From Streptomyces sp. ISL-100 (GTDB taxonomy: Bacteria > Actinomycetota > Actinomycetes > Streptomycetales > Streptomycetaceae): DNA of 64,000 bases. The notes beneath the pieces are model-generated. The model worked only from the letters and a program-made list of their open reading frames with translations, was not told where the DNA came from and did no database searches. Location: contig NZ_JAGGOK010000010.1 of NCBI RefSeq assembly GCF_018614615.1, positions 124,001-188,000 of the forward strand, written 5' to 3'. Shown piece after piece: positions 36,329 through 46,466 of this stretch (positions are counted from its first letter, which is position 1; the number at the start of each line of letters is the position of its first letter). Position numbers and translations under genes: made by a program.

Positions 36329-36984
36329 GCCAGGCCCAGAAGTACACACGGGAGCGGCTGGCCGAGGCGGCGGGGCGTTGCACAGACATCGACGAGGTCA
36401 TCTCGTTCCTCGGCACCCGGCCGTACGGGCGCCTGCGCCGATACCTGTTCTCCCGCTTCGACCACTACGACATCGACGTTTCGCATTTCCATCGACGTGG
36501 CTACCGCAGGCGCGGCGGCGGCCCGGTCGCGAACAACTCCGCGAGGCCGTGGCCGCAGCCGTCTCCCTCGCCGACATCCTGCGTCGGCTCGGGCGACCCG
36601 ACAGCACAAGCCAGCGCACTGCTGAAGGAGTGGATGGCCGAGGACGAAATCCCTTCGGAGCATCTGCTCGGACAGGGGCATCAGCGCGGCAAGCGACCGC
36701 CGACACCCCTCAAAGGCGCTGCGGACATACTGCAGAAGCACAGCGGCGCCCGACGAACGAAGACCAGTCTCCTGCGTCGCGCACTGTACGAATCCGGTGT
36801 CCCCGACCGGTGTGACAGTTGCGGCACCGGCCCCGTGTGGCGCGAGAAGCCCATGACGCTGGAAGTCGACCACATCAACGGTGACTGGAGCGACGATCGC
36901 GCCGATAACCTCCGACTGCTGTGCCCCAACTGCCACGCGATCACCAGTACCTGGTGCCGAGGTGGCCGGAGGCGGCTCCCGTAG
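36325..36984 (+). CDS. HNH endonuclease (second of a pair), likely twice frameshifted
   Basis: An open frame of 219 codons from GTG 36325. It has the same layout as its neighbour: TRERLAEAAGRCTDIDEVIS with DVSHF, then HNH domain CDSC, LEVDHINGDWSDDR, CPNC. Between about 36517 and 36618 the open frame reads as Pro/Ser-rich nonsense (PWPQPSPSPTSC), whereas the -1 frame reads REQLREAVAAAVSLADILRRLG, clearly matching the second repeat of the first HNH protein. Two compensating indels are therefore likely, at about 36517-36524 and about 36618. Either the gene is damaged but open, or the sequence has two errors. Nuclease motifs are intact. Confidence 0.7.
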   Translation: MSQAQKYTRERLAEAAGRCTDIDEVISFLGTRPYGRLRRYLFSRFDHYDIDVSHFHRRGYRRRGGGPVANNSARPWPQPSPSPTSCVGSGDPTAQASALLKEWMAEDEIPSEHLLGQGHQRGKRPPTPLKGAADILQKHSGARRTKTSLLRRALYESGVPDRCDSCGTGPVWREKPMTLEVDHINGDWSDDRADNLRLLCPNCHAITSTWCRGGRRRLP

Positions 36985-37037
36985 TCGGCCTCTCCTCACA
37001 AGAGTCGGCTTCGACCAGTAAAGTGGGCGCGGTGCAT

Positions 37038-37113
37038 GCGCCCGTACGCCAAGGGCTGAGCGGCGATCTTTAGGTGGTCGTGTTTGTCGGTTCGAATCCG
37101 ACCGGGCGCACCA
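37038..37113 (+). tRNA. tRNA with UAG anticodon but class I (short variable loop) structure
   Basis: A complete cloverleaf, 76 nt with encoded CCA. Acceptor GCGCCCG/CGGGCGC, T45 (U8), a 3-bp D stem with GGG in its loop, anticodon stem CGATC/GGTCG, loop TTTAGGT (anticodon TAG at 37071-37073, reads CUA, Leu), variable loop TGTTT (only 5 nt), T arm GTCGG-TTCGAAT-CCGAC, discriminator A. Leucine tRNAs are normally class II with a long variable arm, so identity is uncertain. The anticodon loop is identical to that of ordinary tRNA-Leu(UAG). Confidence 0.85.
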
Positions 37114-37118
37114 TAACC

Positions 37119-37154
37119 GACGGCTCGGCTCGCGTACTCGCGAACCGAGCCGTC
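37119..37154. terminator. Terminator between the tRNA and rdgB
   Basis: GACGGCTCGG pairs with CCGAGCCGTC, with a second inner stem TCGCG/CGCGA. It starts 5 bp after the tRNA CCA and serves both convergent transcripts. Confidence 0.75.
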
Positions 37155-37169
37155 ACCATTGGACATGCC

Positions 37170-37772
37170 TCAGCCCAGCAGCTCCCGCACCACCGGTACC
37201 AGCGCCCGGAACGCCTTGCCTCGGTGGCTGATGGCGTTTTTCTCTGCCGAGGTCAGTTCCGCGCAGGTTACGGCGTAGCCGTCGGGCTGGAGGATGGGGT
37301 CGTAGCCGAAGCCGTTCGTGCCGGCGGGGGTGTGGCGGAGGGTGCCCTGGAGGCGGCCTTCGACTACGCGTTCCGTGCCGTCCGGGAGGGCCAGGGCCGC
37401 CGCGCAGGCGAAGTGGGCCGTGCGGTGGGGGTCATCGATGTCCGCCAGCTGGGCCAGGAGCAGGTTCAGGTTGGCGGTGTCGTCGCCGTGGGTGCCGGAC
37501 CAGCGGGCCGAGAAGATGCCGGGGGCTCCGCCGAGGACGTCGACCGCCAGGCCCGAGTCGTCGGCGACCGCGGGGAGGCCGGTGGCCTGGGCCATGGCGT
37601 GGGCCTTGAGCAGCGCGTTCTCGGCGAAGGTGACGCCGGTTTCCTTGACGTCGGGGATCTCGGGGTAGGCGTCCGCGCCGACGAGGTCGTGGCTGAGACC
37701 TGCGTCGGCGAGGATCGCGTGGAGCTCGGTGATTTTCCCGGCGTTGCGGGTGGCGAGGATCAGGCGGGTCAT
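37170..37772 (-). CDS. rdgB: RdgB/HAM1 non-canonical purine NTP pyrophosphatase
   Basis: 200 residues, full length. Motifs LILATRNAGKITEL, TFAENALLKA, ADDSGLAVDVLGG, SARWSG, GYDP and SAEKNAISHRGKA are all present. It hydrolyses ITP, dITP and XTP to the monophosphates and protects DNA and RNA from inosine. The gene is in the same direction as the lipoprotein and rph, typical for actinobacterial rph-rdgB. Confidence 0.95.
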   Translation of the reverse strand: MTRLILATRNAGKITELHAILADAGLSHDLVGADAYPEIPDVKETGVTFAENALLKAHAMAQATGLPAVADDSGLAVDVLGGAPGIFSARWSGTHGDDTANLNLLLAQLADIDDPHRTAHFACAAALALPDGTERVVEGRLQGTLRHTPAGTNGFGYDPILQPDGYAVTCAELTSAEKNAISHRGKAFRALVPVVRELLG

Positions 37773-37803
37773 GCCCCCACAGTATCTACGGGGCCTGCGG
37801 GGT

Positions 37804-38193
37804 CTACGGGCTGCAGACCTTGCCGATCTCGGTGGCAGCCTCGGTGACGGGCGCGATGTCTGGGGTTTCGTCGCCGTTGTTGACGGCGGTGCGGACGTTG
37901 TCTACGGCCTTGTTCAGGTCGTCGACGGCCTTCGAGAGGTCCGCGTTGTCCGTGGTGTCCTCGAGGCTCGTCAGTTCCTTGTCGATGTCGTTGAGGGCCT
38001 CGGTCAGCTGGGTGGGGTCGTCGGCCGCCGTGGACACGGCCGTGGACAGCTTGTCGACGCTGGTGGCTATGGCGTCGGCGGTCTGGACGCAGTCCATTGC
38101 CTTGTCGAGGGCTCCGCAGCCGCCGACGAGGCCGGTGAGCGCGACAGCGGTGACGACGGCGAGTGCGATACGGCTACTACGGCGACTGCGCAT
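37804..38193 (-). CDS. Putative lipoprotein
   Basis: 129 residues. The signal sequence ends in a lipobox, LVGGC (Cys26). The rest is helical and charged, with heptad-like Asp/Leu/Ala (DLSKAVDDLNKAVDNVRTA), suggesting a coiled coil. It ends with VCSP. No family was recognised. The ATG at 38193 has GGGGGAGGA upstream. It is located between rph and rdgB in the same direction. Confidence 0.7.
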   Translation of the reverse strand: MRSRRSSRIALAVVTAVALTGLVGGCGALDKAMDCVQTADAIATSVDKLSTAVSTAADDPTQLTEALNDIDKELTSLEDTTDNADLSKAVDDLNKAVDNVRTAVNNGDETPDIAPVTEAATEIGKVCSP

Positions 38194-38334
38194 GGAGCGG
38201 GTCCTCCCCCAGGTACACGGGTGTAAGGGTTTGCGGGTGTGCGGGTGTGCGGGATCGAGGGTGTGTGGACGGGCGTACGGTTCGGCCCGTACGCCCGTGT
38301 CATTGGGGACGCTCAAGTGGGCGTCCGCGGTTGC

Positions 38335-39069
38335 TCAGGCTCGCACGGTCTCCAGTGCCGTGGCCTGGATCGCGGTGAGGTCGGCGCAGCCGCCGCTCGC
38401 GAGGTCCAGGAGGGCGTTCAGTTCCTTGCGGTCGAACGGCTCCGCCTCCGCCGTGCCCTGGACCTCGACGAAGCGGCCGTCGCCGGTGCAGACGACGTTC
38501 ATGTCGGTGTCGGCGCGGACGTCTTCCTCGTAGCAGAGGTCGAGGAGGGGGACGCCGTCGACGATGCCGACGCTGACGGCGGCGACGGTGCCGATGAGCG
38601 GCTTGCGGCCGTGCTTGACGATCTTCTTGGCCTGGGCCCAGGCGATGGCGTCTGCGAGGGCGACGTAGGCGCCGGTGACGGCTGCGGTGCGGGTGCCGCC
38701 GTCTGCCTGGAGTACGTCGCAGTCGAGGACGATGGTGTTCTCGCCCAGGGCCTTGTAGTCGATGACCGCGCGGAGGGAGCGGCCGATGAGGCGCGAGATC
38801 TCGTGCGTACGGCCGCCGATCTTGCCGCGTACGGATTCGCGGTCGCCGCGAGTGTTGGTGGAGCGGGGCAGCATCGAGTATTCGGCGGTGACCCAGCCTT
38901 CGCCGCTGCCCTTGCGCCAGCGCGGGACGCCTTCGGTGACGGAGGCGGTGCAGAAGACCTTGGTGTCACCGAAGGAGATGAGGACGGAGCCCTCGGCGTG
39001 CTTGCTCCATCCGCGTTCGATGGTGACCGGGCGGAGCTGTTCGGGGGTGCGGCCGTCGATTCGAGACAT
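38335..39069 (-). CDS. rph: Ribonuclease PH
   Basis: 244 residues. The phosphorolytic exoribonuclease trims tRNA 3' ends. Hallmarks are [74 protein letters not shown] (split across strands) and a catalytic-site region [15 protein letters not shown]. First gene of the rph-lipoprotein-rdgB series, with 140 bp between it and the second. Confidence 0.95.
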   Translation of the reverse strand: MSRIDGRTPEQLRPVTIERGWSKHAEGSVLISFGDTKVFCTASVTEGVPRWRKGSGEGWVTAEYSMLPRSTNTRGDRESVRGKIGGRTHEISRLIGRSLRAVIDYKALGENTIVLDCDVLQADGGTRTAAVTGAYVALADAIAWAQAKKIVKHGRKPLIGTVAAVSVGIVDGVPLLDLCYEEDVRADTDMNVVCTGDGRFVEVQGTAEAEPFDRKELNALLDLASGGCADLTAIQATALETVRA

Positions 39070-39101
39070 GTGTGGAGCCTAGCCGCCGGACCCGGACATG
39101 C

Positions 39102-39181
39102 GTGAGGGGCCCGTTCCGGTTCGGGGGTTCGAGAGCTCGGGGGTTCGAGCTCGTGACCCGGATTTCGGAAGGGCCCCTCAC
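39102..39181 (-). terminator. Long hairpin downstream of nagF
   Basis: GTGAGGGGCCC (39102-39112) pairs with GGGCCCCTCAC (39171-39181), and there is some inner pairing around GAGCTC. It lies 19 bp beyond the nagF stop and before the rph start. Confidence 0.75.
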
Positions 39182-39199
39182 GGGCGAGTCATCGCTGAC

Positions 39200-39433
39200 T
39201 CACATCATGTCTTCGATGTCCGCCGCGATGGGGTCGGCGTCCGTGCCGATGACGACCTGGATCGCGGTGCCCATCTTGACGACGCCGTGGGCGCCGGCGG
39301 CCTTGAGGGCGACCTCGTCGACCAGGTCGGGGTTGTGGACCTCGGTGCGCAGGCGGGTGATGCAGCCTTCGATCTCGTCGATGTTGTCGATACCGCCGAG
39401 CCCGGCGACGATCTTCTCAGCCTTGCTGGCCAT
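39200..39433 (-). CDS. nagF: PTS EIIB component for N-acetylglucosamine
   Basis: 77 residues. A stand-alone glucose-family EIIB with the phosphocysteine in DEIEGCITRLRTEV (Cys24). It receives phosphate from EIIA and passes it to sugar carried by the EIIC proteins NagE1/NagE2, encoded divergently. In S. coelicolor this set is nagF/nagE1/nagE2. The ATG at 39433 has GGGAGAAAG upstream. Confidence 0.88.
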   Translation of the reverse strand: MASKAEKIVAGLGGIDNIDEIEGCITRLRTEVHNPDLVDEVALKAAGAHGVVKMGTAIQVVIGTDADPIAADIEDMM

Positions 39434-39601
39434 GTCTTTCTCCCTGTGTGAAAAGCACGAAGTCTCGGCCCACCGTGACCGTGGCCGCTTTGTCACGGTA
39501 ACTCACGGTTGGACCAACTTCGCGGGCGAGTAACCACCCTGTACCGAATGATGGCGATCACCGGTGCCCTGTCTTCCGGCCGAGCCCCGGACCGTACCGC
39601 A

Positions 39602-39617
39602 ACTGGTCTACACCAGT
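39602..39617. promoter_or_regulatory. dre site (DasR operator) upstream of nagE1
   Basis: ACTGGTCTACACCAGT: a 16-bp near-palindrome matching the known DasR element A(C/G)TGGTCTAGACCA(C/G)T apart from the central base. It lies 45 bp upstream of the nagE1 start in the nagF/nagE1 divergent region. DasR is inactivated by glucosamine-6-phosphate. Another weak palindrome, GGTTGGACCAAC, lies near 39507, closer to the nagF start. Confidence 0.88.
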
Positions 39618-39661
39618 TTCCCCACGCCCGCCAAACCTGGCTTGTTTCCGGGAGGACGCCG

Positions 39662-40963
39662 ATGAGTTCGAATGCGAACAGCGGGGCCGAGCCGCGGAGG
39701 AAGTGGTGGAGCGGCACGTTCAAGGGGCTGCAGAAGATGGGGCGGAGCCTTCAGCTCCCCATCGCCGTGCTGCCCGCGGCCGGCATCCTGAACCGCCTCG
39801 GTCAGCCGGATGTCTTCGGTGACGACGGTCTGGGCTGGACGAACGTCGCCAAGGTCATGGCGGGGGCCGGCGGTGCGCTGCTCGACTCTTCGCTGGGGCT
39901 TCCGCTGCTGTTCGCGGTGGGTGTGGCCATCGGCATGGCGAAGAAGTCGGACGGTTCGACGGCGCTCGCCGCGGTGGCCGGTTTTCTCGTCTACTACGCG
40001 GTGCTTCATCAGTTTCCGGTGGACTGCCCGGCGGGCACCACGACCGTTACGGGCGGCTGCCTCGCCGGTGACGACACCTTCACGGCGGCGACGTATCAGA
40101 ATCCGGGGGTCTTCGGCGGCATCGTCATGGGCCTGCTGTCGGCGTGGTTCTGGCAGCGCTTCCACCGGGTGAAGCTGGTGGACTGGCTCGGCTTCTTCAA
40201 CGGCCGCCGTCTCGTCCCGATCATCATGGCGTTCGTCGCGATCGCTTTCGCGGCGCTCTGTCTGTGGGTGTGGCCGCCGGTCGGTGACGCGCTGACGAGC
40301 TTCAGCGAGTGGCTGGTGGATGCGGGGTCGTGGGGTTCCGGCATCTTCGGTGTCGCGAACCGCGCACTGCTGGTGGTCGGTCTGCACCAGTTCCTGAACG
40401 TCTTCGTGTGGTTCCAGTTCGGTGACTTCACGAAGCCGGACGGCACGGTCGTACACGGTGACATCAACCGCTTCCTGGCGGGCGACCCGACGGCCGGTCA
40501 GTTCCTCACCGGTTTCTTCCCGATCATGATGTTCGCGCTGCCGGCCGCGGCGCTGGCGATCGCGCACACGGCGAAGCCGCATCGCCGGAAGGCGGTGAGC
40601 GGCATGATGCTGTCGGTCGGTCTGACGTCGCTCGTCACCGGTATTACGGAGCCGATCGAGTACTCGTTCCTCTTCATCGCGCCGCTGCTGTACGTGATTC
40701 ACGCGCTGCTCACGGGTGTCTCGATGGCCGTGACGTGGGAGCTGGGTGTGAAGGACGGCTTCAGCTTCTCGGCCGGATTGATCGACTACGTCATCAACTG
40801 GAGCCTCGCGACGAAACCGTGGTTGATCATTCCCATTGGCCTGGTCTTCGCGGTCATCTATTACGCGATCTTCCGGTTCGCGATCGTCAAGTTCAATCTG
40901 CCGACCCCGGGGCGGGAACCGGAGGAGGTCGAGGAAGAGATCGAACGGGACATCACCAAGTAG
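39662..40963 (+). CDS. nagE1: PTS EIIC component, N-acetylglucosamine type
   Basis: 433 residues, about ten membrane helices. EIIC glucose-family motifs are QLPIAVLPAAGILNRLG, KKSDGSTALAAVAGFLVYY, GFFNGRRLVPI and GITEPIEYSFLFIAP (substrate-site Glu). It carries GlcNAc across the membrane with phosphorylation by EIIB. An insertion with a Cys pair (VDCPAG ... GGCLAGDD) in an outer loop distinguishes it from NagE2. The ATG at 39662 has GGGAGGA upstream. Confidence 0.9.
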   Translation: MSSNANSGAEPRRKWWSGTFKGLQKMGRSLQLPIAVLPAAGILNRLGQPDVFGDDGLGWTNVAKVMAGAGGALLDSSLGLPLLFAVGVAIGMAKKSDGSTALAAVAGFLVYYAVLHQFPVDCPAGTTTVTGGCLAGDDTFTAATYQNPGVFGGIVMGLLSAWFWQRFHRVKLVDWLGFFNGRRLVPIIMAFVAIAFAALCLWVWPPVGDALTSFSEWLVDAGSWGSGIFGVANRALLVVGLHQFLNVFVWFQFGDFTKPDGTVVHGDINRFLAGDPTAGQFLTGFFPIMMFALPAAALAIAHTAKPHRRKAVSGMMLSVGLTSLVTGITEPIEYSFLFIAPLLYVIHALLTGVSMAVTWELGVKDGFSFSAGLIDYVINWSLATKPWLIIPIGLVFAVIYYAIFRFAIVKFNLPTPGREPEEVEEEIERDITK

Positions 40964-40998
40964 GCGCCCCTGCATAAGCGCCCCTGCCCGGCCGCTCA

Positions 40999-41031
40999 AA
41001 GGCTCTCGGACCTGCCCGGTCCGGGAGCCTT
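40999..41031 (+). terminator. Terminator of nagE1
   Basis: AAGGCTC-T-CGGACC pairs with GGTCCG-G-GAGCCTT around a 5-nt loop, about 35 bp after the nagE1 stop. Confidence 0.72.
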
Positions 41032-41103
41032 CGCCGTGCGTGGGCCGGTGTGTTCTGGAGCACGGGAAGCGCAGGTTCCTTATCCGTCCTTCACCATGCT
41101 AAA

Positions 41104-41119
41104 ACTGGTCTACACCACT
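41104..41119. promoter_or_regulatory. dre site 1 upstream of nagE2
   Basis: ACTGGTCTACACCACT, one of two adjacent dre sequences. Confidence 0.88.
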
Positions 41120-41120
41120 G

Positions 41121-41136
41121 AGTGGTGTAGACCACG
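41121..41136. promoter_or_regulatory. dre site 2 upstream of nagE2
   Basis: AGTGGTGTAGACCACG, one base after the first site. The tandem arrangement about 80 bp upstream of nagE2 suggests tighter DasR control of this gene than of nagE1. Confidence 0.85.
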
Positions 41137-41216
41137 TGGCGAGTGCGCCGCGATGTCCCCGAGACGCCGCCGTCCCCCGTTTCCCCCGGGCGGCGCCTTG
41201 CCCCATGGAGGAAATG

Positions 41217-42497
<1,281 letters not shown>

Positions 42498-42539
42498 GCC
42501 CCGGCCGTACGTAGCGGCGTACGCGGCGGCGTACGCACA

Positions 42540-42580
42540 AGAGGGCCCCCGGACCGTAGTTACTGGTCCGGTGGCCCTCT
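42540..42580. terminator. Strong terminator after nagE2
   Basis: A long stem AGAGGGCC-CCGGACC with GGTCCGG-T-GGCCCTCT and a 9-nt loop. It also serves the convergent MBL gene. Confidence 0.85.
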
Positions 42581-42602
42581 TCGGTGCGTATGCCGGAGTG
42601 CT

Positions 42603-43355
42603 TCAGACCTCGTACTCCGTGCCCGCCACTGCCAGTTCCACCGGACCGTCGTACACCGCGCGCGCATCGGCCACGTTCGCTTCCGCGTCCGTCCACGGCG
42701 GGATGTGCGTGAGGACCAGCCGGCGGGCACCCGCCCGCCCCGCGCACTCGCCCGCCTCGCGGCCGTTGAGGTGGAGGCCCGGGATGTCCTCCTTGCCGTA
42801 CGTGAACGACGCCTCGCACAGGAACAGATCGGCGCCGGCGGCCAGTTCGTCCAGCGACGCGCAGACTCCGGTGTCGCCGGAGTACGCGAGGGACCTGCCG
42901 CCGTGCTCGATGCGGATGCCGTATGTCTCGACCGGGTGGGCGACCTTCTCCGTACGAACCGAGAAGGGGCCGATGTCGAACGTGCCGGACTTGAGCGTGT
43001 GGAAGTCGAAGACCTCGGCCATCGACTTCTCGGTCGGGGTGTCCGCGTACGCCGTGGTGAGGCGCTGCTCGGTGCCCTCCGGGCCGTACACGGGGATCGC
43101 GGGGGCGCGGCCGCCCTCGTGCCGGTAGTAGCGCGCGACGAAGTAGCCGCACATGTCGATGCAGTGATCGGCGTGCAGGTGGCTGAGGAAAACGGCGTCG
43201 ATGTCGTAGAGACCGACGTGGCGCTGCAGCTCGCCGAGGGCGCCGTTGCCCAGGTCGAGGAGCAGCCGGAAGCCGTCGGCCTCGACGAGGTAGCTCGAGC
43301 AGGCCGATTCCGCGGACGGGAACGACCCTGAGCAGCCGACGACGGTGAGCTTCAT
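42603..43355 (-). CDS. MBL-fold metallo-hydrolase (RNase Z/phosphodiesterase-like)
   Basis: 250 residues. The zinc-binding motif HLHADHC, later SYSGDTG-like segment (LAYSGDTGVCASL), His near HPVETYG and LTHIPPW define the beta-lactamase fold of the RNase Z/PhnP/ElaC branch. The length suggests a cyclic nucleotide or phosphodiester hydrolase. The specific substrate is unknown. It is common in streptomycetes next to the PTS and CysM genes. Confidence 0.85.
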   Translation of the reverse strand: MKLTVVGCSGSFPSAESACSSYLVEADGFRLLLDLGNGALGELQRHVGLYDIDAVFLSHLHADHCIDMCGYFVARYYRHEGGRAPAIPVYGPEGTEQRLTTAYADTPTEKSMAEVFDFHTLKSGTFDIGPFSVRTEKVAHPVETYGIRIEHGGRSLAYSGDTGVCASLDELAAGADLFLCEASFTYGKEDIPGLHLNGREAGECAGRAGARRLVLTHIPPWTDAEANVADARAVYDGPVELAVAGTEYEV

Positions 43356-43533
43356 GGAGCGTGAACCTCCGTAACAGGGACGGGGAGGGTTCGTGCGGGT
43401 TCAGGTTCGTCGAGCGTAAGGCGCGAAAGACGCGGTCGCTCCTCGATGAGGGGGCGTTGTGGCTGATGTCACCGACGCTGTCACCGGTTCGGGCGGAGCG
43501 CGCGGGGCGGGCGGGCGCCGGTACCGTCGGGGC

Positions 43534-43998
43534 ATGGATACGTCTTGGTGGCCGGTGCTCGTCGGCGTGGTGGTGCTTCTTGCGCTGGTGGCGGCTGTCG
43601 TCGACGGGCGCGGGCGGGGACGCGGACGGCGGCCCGGGGGGCGCACGCGACCGCCGGGGCGGCCGGGTCCGCGCCGGCCGGAGCGGGTGCCTCGGGCTGG
43701 GGAGATCTGGTGGGCGGATGTGCCGTACGAGGACGGGCCCGGGTCGAAGGACCGGCCGTGCCTGGTGTTGTCCGTACGGGGTGAGCGCGCCCTGGTCGCG
43801 AAGATCACGAGCAAGTACGTCGACGGGCGGGCCGGGGTGATCGCGTTGGCGCCGGGGGCGGTGGGGGACGCGCGGGGGCGGCCCAGCTTCCTGGAGACGG
43901 ATGAGCTGCGGGATGTGGGGGTGCGGGGGTTCCGGCGGCGGGTGGGGGTGGCGGAACCCGAGGTCTGGGACCGGGTCCGCCACCTTGCCGGCGGTTAG
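43534..43998 (+). CDS. Membrane-anchored PemK/MazF-like protein
   Basis: 154 residues. A short N-terminal transmembrane helix (WWPVLVGVVVLLALVAAVV, about 5-23) and an Arg/Gly/Pro-rich linker lead to the PemK/MazF beta-barrel: GEIWWADVPYEDGPGSKDRPCLVLS, split here by the conserved loop, then VAKITSKYVD and FLETDELRDVGVRGF. MazF toxins are soluble mRNA endonucleases, so the anchor is unusual. No antitoxin gene adjoins, so a housekeeping role is possible. ATG 43534 is preferred to a longer frame. Confidence 0.78.
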   Translation: MDTSWWPVLVGVVVLLALVAAVVDGRGRGRGRRPGGRTRPPGRPGPRRPERVPRAGEIWWADVPYEDGPGSKDRPCLVLSVRGERALVAKITSKYVDGRAGVIALAPGAVGDARGRPSFLETDELRDVGVRGFRRRVGVAEPEVWDRVRHLAGG

Positions 43999-44039
43999 GC
44001 GTGGCCCGGCGGGAGTGGGCGGGCCGGACTGGCCGGCCG

Positions 44040-44147
44040 CTGCGCGGGGCTTGTTCCCCGACCCGCCCCTTCCCGAACTGGGGCAAGCCCCAGGCCCCGG
44101 ACCACACAGACGCCCTGCGGGCGTGTCCTCAAACGCCGGACGGGCTG
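44040..44147. repeat. Interspersed palindromic element, copy A (left half)
   Basis: Contains GCTGCGCGGGG, GCCCCTTCCCGAACTGGGGC and GCGGGCGTGTCCTCAAACG, which also occur in the left half of copy B, but without its right half. It lies between the convergent PemK-like and cysM genes. Confidence 0.75.
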
Positions 44148-44170
44148 GATTTGCCGGTTGCGGCCATTCC

Positions 44171-45399
<1,229 letters not shown>

Positions 45400-45408
45400 G
45401 GCTTTCGA

Positions 45409-45421
45409 CTCCTGTCAGGAG
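45409..45421 (-). promoter_or_regulatory. Hairpin hiding the cysO ribosome site
   Basis: On the minus strand CTCCT-GAC-AGGAG: the AGGAG nine bases before the cysO ATG pairs with a preceding CTCCT. This could make translation of cysO dependent on events in the upstream leader ORF. Confidence 0.5.
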
Positions 45422-45506
45422 GGTGGCTTGAAAGGCGCGCGGCAGTTCGTCCCCCGCGCAGGGGCAAGCGTGTGCGTGTACGTGCGTGTACTGGATGGCC
45501 CGCGGC

Positions 45507-45620
45507 TCAGGCCGTGGCCGTCGTACAGATAGCGCTGGCGAGCCGGCACAGGTCGACGTGCAGGCGCGCTACGAGCAGCACGGTGCTCGGCGTCGTCTCA
45601 CTCACGTCGTGGGGAACCAT
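45507..45620 (-). CDS. Leader peptide with two cysteine codons upstream of cysO
   Basis: 37 residues, MVPHDVSETT..., containing ARLHVDLCRLASAICTTATA near its end. This matches the streptomycete 'putative leader peptide' type found before sulfur and cysteine genes (consensus LHVDLCRLASAIC). Two Cys codons (TGC, TGT) lie close to the stop, as expected if ribosome stalling at low Cys-tRNA controls expression of cysO, about 107 nt downstream. No function beyond regulation is expected. Confidence 0.78.
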   Translation of the reverse strand: MVPHDVSETTPSTVLLVARLHVDLCRLASAICTTATA

Positions 45621-45689
45621 GCGGTCATCGTATAGATTCCCGGGCCCCTTCCCGGTATGTGATCTCACATGGTGGGCGAAAAATGCTCG

Positions 45690-46466
45690 TTAGGTGGACA
45701 CAGGGAGGTAGACGACGGTCGGTGCGCCGGTCTTCGGATGGGTGCTGACCTCGGCTGATACCCCGTAAACGGTGTGCAGGAGGTCGGCCGTGAGGACTTC
45801 CTCCGCGGTGCCGGATGTGACGACCCGGCCGCCGTCCAGGACGTAGAGGCGGTCGCAGTAGTAGGCCGCAAGGTTCAGGTCATGCAGGGCGAGCAGGTTG
45901 GTGGTGCCCAAGTCGCGCACCAGGCTGAGGATCTGCAGCTGGTAGCGGATGTCCAGGTGGTTGGTCGGCTCGTCGAGTACGACGAGGGACGGCTGCTGGA
46001 CGAGGGCGCGTGCCATCAGGGCCCGCTGGCGTTCGCCGCCGGAGAGGGACGGGAAGCCGCGGTCCGCGAGGTCCGCGATGCCGACGCGGGCGAGGGCGGT
46101 CCGTACGAGCTGGGCGTCGGTTTCCGTGTCCTGTTCCCAGAAGCGTTTGTGCGGGGAGCGGCCCATGGCGACGACGTCGCGGACGGTCAGCTCGAAGCCC
46201 GCCGCGCCGCCGTCCTGCGGGACGGTCGCGATGCGCCGGGCGCGGGTCTTCGGGCTCATGGCGTGCAGGTCGTCGCCGTCGAGGAGGACGCGGCCGTGGG
46301 TGGGGCGGAGCGTTCCGTACACGCAGCGCAGGAGGGTCGTCTTGCCGCTGCCGTTGGGGCCGACCAGGCCGACGGTCTCGCCGTCGGCGGCGGTCAGGGT
46401 GACGTCGTCGACGAGGTGGCGGCCTTCGGTGCCGTACGAGAGGCCTTGTGCGGTCAGGGTCGTCAC
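45690..46466 (-). CDS. btuD: Vitamin B12 ABC transporter, ATP-binding protein
   Basis: 258 residues. Walker A GPNGSGKTTLL, signature LSGGERQRALMARALVQQP, Walker B LVVLDEPTNHLD, switch LALHDLNLAA. The FecE/BtuD branch supplies energy for uptake of siderophores, heme or cobalamin; the upstream cobalamin riboswitch makes B12 the best guess. The GTG at 46466 overlaps the permease stop (GTGA). Confidence 0.9.
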   Translation of the reverse strand: MTTLTAQGLSYGTEGRHLVDDVTLTAADGETVGLVGPNGSGKTTLLRCVYGTLRPTHGRVLLDGDDLHAMSPKTRARRIATVPQDGGAAGFELTVRDVVAMGRSPHKRFWEQDTETDAQLVRTALARVGIADLADRGFPSLSGGERQRALMARALVQQPSLVVLDEPTNHLDIRYQLQILSLVRDLGTTNLLALHDLNLAAYYCDRLYVLDGGRVVTSGTAEEVLTADLLHTVYGVSAEVSTHPKTGAPTVVYLPVST

